The notes beneath the pieces were generated by a model. That model worked only from the letters and a program-made list of their open reading frames with translations. It had not been told where the DNA came from and did not search any database. A stretch of DNA of 64,000 nucleotides from Pararhodobacter zhoushanensis (GTDB taxonomy: Bacteria; Pseudomonadota; Alphaproteobacteria; Rhodobacterales; Rhodobacteraceae): positions 124,001-188,000 of the forward strand of contig NZ_JAPDFL010000002.1 in the NCBI RefSeq assembly GCF_025949695.1, read 5' to 3'. Numbering within the stretch: the first letter of the stretch is position 1; each line of letters opens with the position of its first letter. The position numbers and the translations under genes were made by a program. Below, piece after piece: positions 41,685 to 50,043 of this stretch.

Positions 41685-42734
41685 ATGGCTACCTACGACT
41701 CTGTTTTCAACGCGCTGGGATTGCGCGACTGGTGCGACGACGGGGCGCAGAGCGGCCCGATGTCGATGGCGGATCTCATGGCGAGGGCGCAGGGCAGCAC
41801 TTCCGAAGCTGCCGAAGCCGCGCGCTCACTCTGGGATCTGCCGTTTCCCTCGATGGATACTCTGGCCGCCGCCTGTCCGGCGCTGCCGCGCTCGCGCGAT
41901 CTGACGGTCGGGCTGGAAACCGGGTTTCTGGGCATCCGCGACGCCTTGCGCGTGGTCGTCGATCCGCTGACCCAGCCGCTGAGCTGGATGCTGCGCGAGA
42001 TGCTCTGGGTGATGACCGCCACGCCGTGGTGGCTGATGATCCCGATCCTGCTGCTGATCACCTATGGGGTGGGCCGCTCGTGGAAAGTCGTCGGGCTGGT
42101 GGCGCTGTTCATCGCCATCCTCGCCTTTGTCGATCACTACGCGCCGGCGATGGAAACCTTGGCGATCATCTTCGTCTGCGCCTTCATCTGCGTCCTGTTG
42201 GGCGTTCCCATCGGCATCGCCATGTCGCGCAGCGACAGGCTGCAGAATGCGGTGACGCCGGTGCTCGACATGCTGCAGACGTTGCCGCCCTTCGTTTATC
42301 TGATTCCGCTGATCTTCCTGTTCTCGGTGACCGAGCCCAAGCTCTACGGCATCGCCGTGATCCTTTACGCAATCGTACCGGTGGTGCGTCTGACCAATCT
42401 GGGCATCCGGCTGGTGGACAAGGACGTGATCGAAGCGGCTGACGCGTTTGGCATGACGAAAAGTCAGAAGCTGTTCGGCGTACAGATCCCGCTGGCGCTG
42501 CCGAACATCATGGCCGGGGTGAACCAGACGATCATGATGTCGCTGGCGATGGTGGTGATCGCCTCGATGGTCGCCGCGCCGGGTCTTGGCATCCTCGTGC
42601 TGCGCGGCATCCGCAATCTGGAACTGGGCACCGGGTTGGTGGCCGGGCTGGGGATCGTGCTGCTGGCGATCATGCTGGACCGCGTGACCAAGGCGGCGCT
42701 GAGCCGCATCGACGCCAGCGGACCCAACCGGTGA
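41685..42734 (+). CDS. ABC importer permease, glycine-betaine/proline type (ProW-like)
   Basis: The protein has 349 residues from the ATG at 41685, which follows GAGGA. The first 110 residues are a soluble, mostly acidic extension before the first membrane helix, as in E. coli ProW. The membrane part has about six helices with METLAIIFVCAFICVLLGVPIGIAMSRS, VLDMLQTLPPFVYLIPLIFLF and the EAA loop EAADAFGMTKSQKLFGVQIPLALPNIMAGV. It pairs with the ATPase encoded ten bases downstream. Confidence 0.92.
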   Translation: MATYDSVFNALGLRDWCDDGAQSGPMSMADLMARAQGSTSEAAEAARSLWDLPFPSMDTLAAACPALPRSRDLTVGLETGFLGIRDALRVVVDPLTQPLSWMLREMLWVMTATPWWLMIPILLLITYGVGRSWKVVGLVALFIAILAFVDHYAPAMETLAIIFVCAFICVLLGVPIGIAMSRSDRLQNAVTPVLDMLQTLPPFVYLIPLIFLFSVTEPKLYGIAVILYAIVPVVRLTNLGIRLVDKDVIEAADAFGMTKSQKLFGVQIPLALPNIMAGVNQTIMMSLAMVVIASMVAAPGLGILVLRGIRNLELGTGLVAGLGIVLLAIMLDRVTKAALSRIDASGPNR

Positions 42735-42744
42735 GGAGAGCCCG

Positions 42745-43800
42745 ATGAACAGCGAAAAAACCGTCAAGGTTTCGATCCGCAACCTGTACAAGGTCTTCGG
42801 TCCCGATCCGCAGGCCGCGATGGAAAAGGTCCGGCAGGGGATGGGCAAGCCCGAACTTCTGGAAACCACCCGCCACGTTCTGGGTCTGCGCGACATCAAT
42901 GTCGATATCGCTGAAGGCAAGATCACCGTGATCATGGGCCTGTCAGGCTCGGGCAAATCCACGCTGATCCGCCACCTGAACCGGCTGATCGAACCGACGG
43001 CAGGCGAGGTGCTGGTCGATGGCGAGAACATCCTCGACTGGCCGGAACCCCGGCTGCGCACGCTGCGGCGCGAGACGATGTCGATGGTGTTCCAGAAATT
43101 CGCCCTGCTGCCGCATCGCACGGTGCTGGAGAATGCCGGCACCGCGCTGGCCACCCGCGGCGTGAAGCGCGCCGACTGGGAAGTCGAGGCGCAGAAATGG
43201 ATCGAGCGCGTCGGGCTTGGCGGCAACGGCCACCAATATCCGCACGAACTGTCCGGCGGCATGCAGCAGCGTGTGGGCATTGCCCGGGCGCTGACCTCGA
43301 ATTCCGGCATCATGCTGATGGACGAGGCCTTTTCGGCGCTGGATCCCCTGATCCGCACCGATATGCAGAACTTGCTGCTGGAATTGCAGGAAGAGCTGCA
43401 CAAGACCATCGTCTTCATCACGCACGATCTGGATGAGGCCCTGAAGCTGGCCGACCATCTGGTGATCCTGAACGAGGGGGAGGTCATCCAGCAGGGTGAG
43501 CCGCAGCATATCCTGCTGCACCCGGCGGACCCTTACATCGAGGATTTCGTGGCCGACATCAACCGCGCCCGTGTGCTGCGCGTCCGCTCCGTGATGAAGA
43601 CGGGCACGCCCAAAGGCGATTTTGCGGGCGATATCGCGCCGAACGACAACCTCGAAAGCGTCATCGCCGCAGCGGAGGGCACCTTGACGCCGCGCTTCCG
43701 CGTGGTCGCTGACGGCGAGCCGGTCGGAACGCTGGAGATGCCGCAAGTCATGCTCGCTCTGGTGCCGAGCAGCAGTCAGGACGAGGATCGCCCAGTATAA
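42745..43800 (+). CDS. ABC importer ATPase, glycine-betaine/proline type (ProV-like)
   Basis: The product has 351 residues. Walker A is GLSGSGKS (65-72), the Q-loop lies in SMVFQKFALLPHRTVLEN, the signature is LSGGMQQRVGIARAL and Walker B is IMLMDEAFSALDPL. The 30-residue stretch FGPDPQAAMEKVRQGMGK before the nucleotide domain is typical of ProV/OpuAA. The C-terminal part after 280 is short and holds at most one CBS-like unit (NDNLESVIAAAEGTLTPRFRVVADGEPVG), so osmotic gating by paired CBS domains may be reduced. Confidence 0.93.
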   Translation: MNSEKTVKVSIRNLYKVFGPDPQAAMEKVRQGMGKPELLETTRHVLGLRDINVDIAEGKITVIMGLSGSGKSTLIRHLNRLIEPTAGEVLVDGENILDWPEPRLRTLRRETMSMVFQKFALLPHRTVLENAGTALATRGVKRADWEVEAQKWIERVGLGGNGHQYPHELSGGMQQRVGIARALTSNSGIMLMDEAFSALDPLIRTDMQNLLLELQEELHKTIVFITHDLDEALKLADHLVILNEGEVIQQGEPQHILLHPADPYIEDFVADINRARVLRVRSVMKTGTPKGDFAGDIAPNDNLESVIAAAEGTLTPRFRVVADGEPVGTLEMPQVMLALVPSSSQDEDRPV

Positions 43801-43970
43801 GTGCCCTGATCGTCGGCGGAGGCGACGTCATTCGCCACCCCGTCGATCAGCGCGGGAAGCAGCTCTGACGGGGTGTGTTGATGGCCCCGCCACACACCCC
43901 ATTGGTACATTGCAATGCCGACAGGAGGGGGCATCCACACCGTCAACAAAGCCGCTTGAGGTCTCTCCAT
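43776..43970 (-). CDS. Small open frame of unknown nature downstream of the response regulator
   Basis: The frame encodes 64 residues with MYQWGVWRGHQHTPSELLPALIDGVAND at its centre. The residue choice looks coding, but no ribosome site is clear, no family was recognised, and it overlaps the end of the ABC ATPase gene on the other strand by 25 bases. It could be the tail of a lost gene. Confidence 0.3.
   Translation of the reverse strand: MERPQAALLTVWMPPPVGIAMYQWGVWRGHQHTPSELLPALIDGVANDVASADDQGTYTGRSSS
43870..43900. terminator. Hairpin between the ABC importer and the two-component genes
   Basis: GGGGTGTGT (43870-43878) and ACACACCCC (43892-43900) form a perfect 9-bp stem with a 13-base loop in the gap between convergent operons. 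It overlaps the doubtful small frame here. Confidence 0.45.
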
Positions 43971-43998
43971 CAGAGCAAAAGACTGCCAGCGGCACGGA

Positions 43999-44652
43999 CT
44001 ACCGCCGGTTTCCTGTCAGATCGTCGCTCAACCCCAGCCGGACAGCGTGCCACGAGGCTTCGGCGCGCGAAGAGATCCCCAGCTTGCGGTAGATCGACTT
44101 GATATGACCGGCGACCGTGGTCTCGGCGATCGCCAGCTGCGCCGCCACCTCGCCATTGCGCAGGCCGCGGCCTGTCAGACCCAGTACCTCGCGTTCGCGC
44201 GCGGTCAGGTCGTCGTCCGGCGCGGCGGGGCCGGTGCGTCGGAAATGCTCCATGATCCGTCGCGCCACCGACGGCGACAGCGCGGGAATTCCCTCGGCCA
44301 CCTGCCGGAGCTGCCGTGTCAGCAAGTCCTGCGGCTGTTCCTTCAGCAGATAGCCCTGTGCCCCGGCAGAGAGCGCGCCGACGATCGAAGCGTCGTCCCC
44401 TATCACCGTGGTCACGACGCAGATCGCCTCAGGGCGCAGAAGTCGCAGGTTGCGCAGCACGTCCAGACCGGAGCCGTCCGGCAGCCCAAGGTCGATCAAT
44501 GCCACGTCGAAATCGCGCGCCGCCACCTGACCGATGGCCGCCCGCATGCTGGCAGCCTCGTGGATCTCGCAGCCGGGAAAGGCGGTGGTCACGATCTCGG
44601 CCAGCCAGCGGCGCGTTTCGCTCAGGTCCTCGACGATCAATACCCGTGTCAT
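43999..44652 (-). CDS. NarL/FixJ-type response regulator
   Basis: The protein has 217 residues. The receiver domain has VEDLSE near the start, the phospho-acceptor Asp54 in LIDLGLPDGSG and Lys in GYLLKEQPQ. The C-terminal LuxR-type helix-turn-helix begins at about 147 (DLTAREREVLGLTGRGLRNGEVAAQLAIAETTVAGHIKSIYRKLG). It binds DNA as a phosphorylated dimer. Its start overlaps the stop of the histidine kinase gene by ATGA, so the two are a pair. The target genes are unknown; the GC-rich inverted repeats at 46963 and 47051 are candidates. Confidence 0.93.
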   Translation of the reverse strand: MTRVLIVEDLSETRRWLAEIVTTAFPGCEIHEAASMRAAIGQVAARDFDVALIDLGLPDGSGLDVLRNLRLLRPEAICVVTTVIGDDASIVGALSAGAQGYLLKEQPQDLLTRQLRQVAEGIPALSPSVARRIMEHFRRTGPAAPDDDLTAREREVLGLTGRGLRNGEVAAQLAIAETTVAGHIKSIYRKLGISSRAEASWHAVRLGLSDDLTGNRR

Positions 44653-46928
44653 TCGCGTTTTCGCCCGGTTTCAAAAGGAAATTGTGCCTCAATTCGCGTG
44701 CCCGCCCCACCGCTGACCAGCGAGAAACGCCCGCCCAGACTGGTGATGCGGGCGCGCATGTTCTCAAGCCCGTTGCCGCGATGGGCGGCCGCCACCTCGA
44801 AGCCCTTTCCGTCGTCTTCAACCACAACGCCGATCACGTCCTTGCCCTGCCGGATGACGATCCGCACCAGCCTGGGCTCTGCATGCTTGAGCGCATTCTG
44901 CACCGCCTCTCGCACCACCGAGCGCAGCGTATGGGCATTTGCCAGCGGCAGGATCACCGCTTCCCCGCTCTCGGCAACCCATTCCATCCGCACCCCGGCA
45001 GCGAAGAGATGGTCCGAGATCTGCGCCCGCAGATCGGCCAGCATTTCCTCGAAGAACAGATCCGGGTTGCTGGCATTGTTCACGATATCCCGAAGGTCGG
45101 TCAAGGTTTCGCGGATCAGCTGGTCTTTGCGCTGCGCTTCGCGGCTGTGCAGTGCGCCCATGAGCTGGATGCCGATATTGTCGTGAATGTCCCGGGCGAT
45201 GCGCAGCCGTTCCTCAGCCACGCCGTTTTCGTAGGCCGCGCGACTTTCCAGTGCGTTGGTCAGCATCGCGCGCACTTCCTCGGCAAGCGCGACATCGTCG
45301 GGCGCGAAAAGCTTGCGCCCCTGCCCGGCATACTCCAGCCGGTAGCCCGGCAGGCCGTCAGCGCCGCCGACCACGAGCCTGAGCCCCTCATCGATGATGC
45401 CCGATTGCGTGGCTTCCTCGGATGGGGTCAGGGTCAGCGGTTGAAAGAGCCCCTCCAACAGCGCCCCCCAACGCGCGCGCTGGTCGCGGCCGGGCGGTGT
45501 CAGCGCGACATCCATGACCTGCCGGAAGAGCGCGCCCCGCACAGGAGTCGCCCGCCGCAGGACAAGCCGGGCAAGCGTGTCGCGCAACGGCAACCACAAG
45601 AGCCCGACAATCAGCAGCGACAGGGCAAAGGCTGGCGCGCGCTCATCAATGACGGTGAGGATCAGCAGCGCGTCGAGCACCAGAAGCAGCAGCACGCCGA
45701 CCACATAAAAGAGGATCCGGAACGCCCATTCATCCAGCTGGAACAGCCGGTAGCGGGCGACCCCCAGCGCTACCCCGCCATAGATCAGCAGGAAGAACAG
45801 GAAAGCCTGCCCCTGCGACAGCACCGCCGCAACGCCGATTGCGACTGGCAGGATCACCGTCGCCACGAAACCGCCTGCGCCGACGATCACCGCCAGACCC
45901 AGCCAGATCAGTGCGGCGCGATCCCGGGGGTCTTCCCTTGTGGCCCGGAACTGCAGGCCCACGAGGATTGCGATGGCCAGCATCGCAATCAGGATCGGCA
46001 GATGCCGCCCCAAAGGAGGGCCCCCCATCCAGTCAAGGGCATCGGCCAGCCGCCACAGGCCCAGCACGACCGCTGGCGCAAGCAGAAAGCGATCACGGAC
46101 CAACCGGCGCGGATAGATCAGGAAAAGACCGATCATGCCGACGCCGAAGATCAGCGAGCCGGTGGCATTGACGGACGAAAGCGTCCGGAACAGCGGATCG
46201 GGCAGCGCCAGTTCCCGCGTGGAGTAGACCGCAGCGGGAAAAGCCGCAATCATCAGACCGGCCCCCGCCAACGCCAGAAGGCGCGCTGCCCAGTCACCCC
46301 GACGCAGTACCCATATCCAGACGCCAATCCAGAAACCGGCCAGTCCAACGCTGATCTGCATCCAGAAGGCGACGGGCAAGCTGGTCAGAGGCCGCCGCGC
46401 CTCGGGCGTGATCCGGTAGAGGACCGGGGGCGCCACCGCCTCGGATCCATCCTCGCCCGGATCGGCAAGCCGGACCTCGACCGGCCCTTCCAACAGCGCC
46501 GCGATCCGGTCCTGACGCGCGAAATATTCCGCCATGGCGGCGGCGTCCGGCAGTGCGTCGGGCTCCTCGATCAGGTCGGTCCCGGTCAAGGTGATCGCGC
46601 GCGCGGCATCATCCGTTCCAGCCGGAGCGACGCTCAGGATCCGTGCCGCGGTTGACGGAACCCCGGCGCGCGCCGCCGGGCCTTCGGCCCCGGTCAGCCA
46701 GAGCACCCCGGCTTCCGTGGCCTTGGCAACCGGCGGGCTCTGGCTCAGTGACACGCCAAACCACGGTCGGCTGGTCGCGAGGCCCAGCATCCACCCGGCC
46801 AGAAGAACGCTCAGGGCGACGGCGGCAAAGAGCGCCAGGCTGGGCGCCAATCGACGCGACAAGGCCGCAAGCCTGCCTGCGGTCAGCATCTTTCGGGTCG
46901 GATGCCGGTCTTGTCTCGCTGTCATCAT
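44649..46928 (-). CDS. Membrane histidine kinase, NarX/DesK-like HisKA_3 type, with PDZ-like sensor
   Basis: The start is an ATG at 46928 (a second follows directly) with GAGGA at a good distance, giving 759 residues; the open frame upstream is not used. One helix near residue 30 leads into a periplasmic part that contains GAEGPAARAGVPSTAARILSV, which resembles a PDZ turn. Then follow seven or eight membrane helices and a cytosolic kinase. ERLRIARDIHDNIGIQLMG carries the phosphorylated His, VREAVQNALKHAEP is the N-box and VEDDGKGFE the G-box of the ATPase domain. This is the 7TM-type sensor layout; ligand unknown. Confidence 0.9.
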   Translation of the reverse strand: MMTARQDRHPTRKMLTAGRLAALSRRLAPSLALFAAVALSVLLAGWMLGLATSRPWFGVSLSQSPPVAKATEAGVLWLTGAEGPAARAGVPSTAARILSVAPAGTDDAARAITLTGTDLIEEPDALPDAAAMAEYFARQDRIAALLEGPVEVRLADPGEDGSEAVAPPVLYRITPEARRPLTSLPVAFWMQISVGLAGFWIGVWIWVLRRGDWAARLLALAGAGLMIAAFPAAVYSTRELALPDPLFRTLSSVNATGSLIFGVGMIGLFLIYPRRLVRDRFLLAPAVVLGLWRLADALDWMGGPPLGRHLPILIAMLAIAILVGLQFRATREDPRDRAALIWLGLAVIVGAGGFVATVILPVAIGVAAVLSQGQAFLFFLLIYGGVALGVARYRLFQLDEWAFRILFYVVGVLLLLVLDALLILTVIDERAPAFALSLLIVGLLWLPLRDTLARLVLRRATPVRGALFRQVMDVALTPPGRDQRARWGALLEGLFQPLTLTPSEEATQSGIIDEGLRLVVGGADGLPGYRLEYAGQGRKLFAPDDVALAEEVRAMLTNALESRAAYENGVAEERLRIARDIHDNIGIQLMGALHSREAQRKDQLIRETLTDLRDIVNNASNPDLFFEEMLADLRAQISDHLFAAGVRMEWVAESGEAVILPLANAHTLRSVVREAVQNALKHAEPRLVRIVIRQGKDVIGVVVEDDGKGFEVAAAHRGNGLENMRARITSLGGRFSLVSGGAGTRIEAQFPFETGRKRE

Positions 46929-46962
46929 TCCTCGAAATCTAGGGCTCGGAAACCCTGCCGTG

Positions 46963-47067
46963 ACCCCCGGAACAGGGGGTGGAACGCGTAAGCCGACGCA
47001 AGGGAACTGGACCATATGTTCTGGCCGGGCACCAGATCCCTTGACCTCTGCCCCCCTGAACGGGGGT
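46963..47067. promoter_or_regulatory. Pair of GC-rich inverted repeats between divergent genes
   Basis: ACCCCC-GGAACA-GGGGGT (46963-46980) and CCCCCC-TGAAC-GGGGG (47051-47067) share arms and a GAAC centre. They lie about 85 bases apart in the 246-base gap between the kinase gene and the gene at 47175, so they may be binding sites of the response regulator. Confidence 0.4.
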
Positions 47068-47174
47068 GCGCGGGCGCTCAGGCCCCGTACTCTCGCGCCC
47101 TGCACAGCATCCGACCAGCCGGGGCCAAAGCGGTGCAGCATCCGATTTTCAATAGGCCGACGAGGGGCCAGACC

Positions 47175-47666
47175 ATGATCCAACAGATACAACACCAGGC
47201 TGCGGTCTCAATCCCGCGACCTGTCTCCGCGCTGCCCGCACTGGTTCATCAGGCGCTGCGCGACCTCAAGCCGCTATCCCGGGTGCCCGACGAGCAGATT
47301 GCCGCAATCGGCGAGCAATGCGGCACAGCCGAGATCGCGGCGGCAATCGCCTGGCTCGACGCGCTCGCGCGCGACCGGCGCGAGGTGCATGACGCAGACC
47401 GCACCGCGTTGACCGAGATCCTCCGGCTACAGGACGTGCTGCACGGGCTTCTCTGCCGGGTACCCTGCCGCCATTTCGAGACTGTCGCTGCTGGGCTGAA
47501 GAGCCCCGAATGGCGCACCCGCATCCATGTCGCCATAGCGCTCGACGCGCTGGACCGGCGTGCTGCAATGCCCCATCTGCGCAGGGCGTTGGCACGGGAA
47601 CAGGACAACCAGGCAGGTCAGGTCATGGCTCTGACATTGGCCCGCGCCGAGAGCGAGGGTGCCTGA
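47175..47666 (+). CDS. Hypothetical helical protein
   Basis: The product has 163 residues from the ATG at 47175, which a GAGGGG stretch precedes; the open frame runs further upstream but over the inverted repeats. It was not recognised. It is Ala- and Arg-rich and probably all helical; WRTRIHVAIALDALDRRAAMPHLRRALAREQ looks like one HEAT-type helical pair. Two Cys occur in LCRVPCRHFE. It is read away from the two-component operon and may be one of its targets. Confidence 0.6.
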   Translation: MIQQIQHQAAVSIPRPVSALPALVHQALRDLKPLSRVPDEQIAAIGEQCGTAEIAAAIAWLDALARDRREVHDADRTALTEILRLQDVLHGLLCRVPCRHFETVAAGLKSPEWRTRIHVAIALDALDRRAAMPHLRRALAREQDNQAGQVMALTLARAESEGA

Positions 47667-47816
47667 AAGCCAACGCAGCCCAGGCCATTCACGCAGGTGT
47701 CAAGGCAACTGCCGCGCGAAACCGCCAGGACCTCTGTCACGCCCGCTGTCCAGGTCACGCGGGCGTCTTTGGGACGGACGGAACCTTCGGTGAAACTCTT
47801 GACCGATGCGTTTTAC

Positions 47817-48534
47817 ATGAAGCCCCAGACCATTTTTCTTTCGGTCACTCTTTGTGTCGCCTCCGTGCCCGCCTTGGCGCAAGTCACCGTGGCCGCCGCG
47901 CCCGAAGTCTCGGCCTTGATGGCAGACTGCACGCCGACCGACGCCCGGGGCGCGGCAATTGTCGCCGGGTTGCGCGCCCGGGGCTGGGTCGAGCCCGAGG
48001 CGGCCGAGCGGCGCGAGGCCCTGACGACCCTTGCCGCAGCGCATCTCTGGTCGTTCTTGCCGGATCGTCCGGCGGCGGTTCAGATCGAGTTGCTGGGCCA
48101 GCTCACCGATGCGGTCGAGCGTGCGCTGCAGGATGGTGGTGCGTTCCTGACCCTTGCCGATGAGCGTGCCTTGGTCCTGTGGGATATCGATAGCCTCTCC
48201 TGTCTCTGGGCCGGAAACGCGCACCGTGGATACGCTTGCCGTGCAACTGGGTGGCACGTTTCCGGAAAGTACAGGCACAGTCACGCGGGCGCTGAGCCAG
48301 AGCGTCGTGGTCGGTGGACAAAATTGGCGACGCCAGATTGCGGTCGGCCCGCCCCGCTTGCGCCCCAACCATGCGTCAGACGGACTGAGCAGAACTGGCC
48401 TGGGCGTTGGTAAGCTGGCAGAAGCGGAACGCGTTCCCCTGAAGATCGCGATGTTCCAGAAAGTTGTAAGGTGGAATCCGGGTTGGGAAACGTGGTCCTT
48501 GACAGTCCTTCGAGCCTACGACGCGCATAATTAA
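47817..48534 (+). pseudogene. Exported protein of unknown function, probably frame-shifted
   Basis: From an ATG at 47817 the protein starts with a signal peptide (MKPQTIFLSVTLCVASVPALAQ) and reads well to ADERALVLWDIDSLS near 48200. After this the frame becomes Arg/Trp/Cys-rich nonsense, while the next frame reads VSGPETRTVDTLAVQLGGTF and later ALSQSVVVGGQNWRRQIAVG, with ordinary codon use, up to 48534. This suggests a frame break around 48200. No family was recognised. There is no clear ribosome site. It could also be two remnants. Confidence 0.4.
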
Positions 48535-48668
48535 TCATTTATGCGCATTACCCGTGTGTTTCCCTCCAGACCCCATCAGTCCCGATAAGTTCGCCTTATC
48601 GTTTCTCTTGTGACCTTCGCGAATTACACGCAGAATGACGCAATCTGTCCTTGTGGAAACGCCCGTCC

Positions 48669-49760
48669 ATGTCCCCTTCGCGCCCCTCCAGCCGTTCGCA
48701 CGCAACAAAAAGCAAAGCCATAACGCTCCCCCTGCCCTCTTACGCGCAGCTGTCGGATGCCGATGAAGCGGCGCTGAGCGAACTCTTTCGCAAAGGCACG
48801 CCGGCCAATACGCTGCGCGCCTGGGAAAGGGATCTGGCGTATATCGCCGCGTGGAAAATGGCGGTCTTCGGCCGCCCGCTGACGTGGCCCGAAGAGGAAG
48901 CCGTCGCCTTGCGCTTTATCCTGCAGCACGCGCAGGATCTGACTGAATCGCCCGGCCCGGCGCAAGATGCCGCGCTGGAGCTGATCGCCATCGGCTTGCG
49001 CCGCGAATTGACCGCGCCGGCCCCGGCCACACTGGACCGCCGGATTGCCAGTTGGCAGGCGTTTCACCGCATGCGCAACCTGCCCTCACCCTTCAGCGCA
49101 CCGTTGGTCAGTCAGGCACGCCAGAAGGCCCGCCGCGCCAATGCCCGGCGCCGGGTGGCGAAATCGGCGCGACCGATCACCCGCGATGTGCTGACCACGC
49201 TGTTGGCCACGTGCGACGACAGCCATCGCGGTATCCGCGACCGCGCGATGCTGACGCTGGCCTTTGCCAGCGGCGGGCGGCGCCGGTCCGAGGTGACGGC
49301 ATTGAACGTCGAGGACATCACGTTGAGTGACTTCGCTGAAAAGGGATTGGTCTGGCTGCGCCTGCTGGAGACCAAAACCACCCGCCCCGGCGACGCGCCG
49401 CGCCTGCCGCTCAAAGGCCCCGCCGCGCGGGCGCTCGTGCACTGGCTTGAGGTCACGGCGTTGAAGAAAGGCCCGCTTTTTCGACCGGTCTCTAAATCCG
49501 ACCGCCCCCTGCCGCGTCGACTTGCCCCCGACGCGCTGCGGGTGATCCTGCGCCACCGTCTGGCCCTTGCGGGTCTGCCGCAAGACTATGCCTCACCGCA
49601 CGGATTGCGCGCGGGCTTCCTGACACAAGCCGCGCTGGACGGCGCACCGCTGGCCGCCGCGATGAAGCTAAGCCTGCACAAATCCGCCATTCAGGCGCAA
49701 AAATACTATGCGGATGTCGAAATCACCGACAATCCGGCCACAGATCTGCTGGGTTCTTGA
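48669..49760 (+). CDS. Tyrosine recombinase (phage-integrase family)
   Basis: The protein has 363 residues from the ATG at 48669; a TTG six codons earlier is possible. The N-terminal SAM-like domain (TPANTLRAWERDLAYIAAWK) precedes the catalytic domain with the first Arg in ASGGRRRSEVTALNVEDI, HGLRAGF (His-x2-Arg), LHKSAIQAQKYYADVE with the second His/Lys and the nucleophilic Tyr. It cuts and joins DNA. It lies directly ahead of repABC, so multimer resolution or plasmid integration is a plausible role; no attachment site could be shown. Confidence 0.9.
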   Translation: MSPSRPSSRSHATKSKAITLPLPSYAQLSDADEAALSELFRKGTPANTLRAWERDLAYIAAWKMAVFGRPLTWPEEEAVALRFILQHAQDLTESPGPAQDAALELIAIGLRRELTAPAPATLDRRIASWQAFHRMRNLPSPFSAPLVSQARQKARRANARRRVAKSARPITRDVLTTLLATCDDSHRGIRDRAMLTLAFASGGRRRSEVTALNVEDITLSDFAEKGLVWLRLLETKTTRPGDAPRLPLKGPAARALVHWLEVTALKKGPLFRPVSKSDRPLPRRLAPDALRVILRHRLALAGLPQDYASPHGLRAGFLTQAALDGAPLAAAMKLSLHKSAIQAQKYYADVEITDNPATDLLGS

Positions 49761-49946
49761 CCGCGTCGATCTCGCAACCGCCTAGACCTAGGCCTTGACC
49801 CGCAGCCTTCCCCTACATATCGACGCGCTTACACCGCGAATGGCGGATTATACCGCATTTCAACGGCTTCTGGCCGAGTCTTGAGAGCGAAGCGCATCAC
49901 AGCGGACGAAAAGAGTCAAAAAACTGTTGTCTGATGATAAGTTGCG
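49761..49946 (+). promoter_or_regulatory. Probable repA promoter region with palindrome
   Basis: GCCTAG-AC-CTAGGC (49780-49793) is a perfect palindrome. It is followed by TTGACC (49795-49800) and, after 17 bases, TATCGA. This could be the rep operon promoter, with the palindrome as a regulator site. No gene was seen here. Confidence 0.4.
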
Positions 49947-49968
49947 TGCGACAAGTTCTCTTGTCGCA
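49947..49968 (+). promoter_or_regulatory. Inverted repeat ahead of repA
   Basis: TGCGACAAG (49947-49955) and CTTGTCGCA (49960-49968) pair perfectly around TTCT, about 75 bases before the repA start. It may be the RepA-RepB operator or a small stem-loop in the leader. Confidence 0.5.
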
Positions 49969-50043
49969 AGACTGCGAAATTCCCGCGTTTTAGCGACGAA
50001 ACAAGAAGGGCCCACCAAGAGGCCCTACAGGCATGAGGGCAGC

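Noticed and set aside
44316..46655. 779-codon open frame on the plus strand
   Set aside because: Antisense to the two-component genes; low-complexity Arg/Gln/Pro composition and no motifs.
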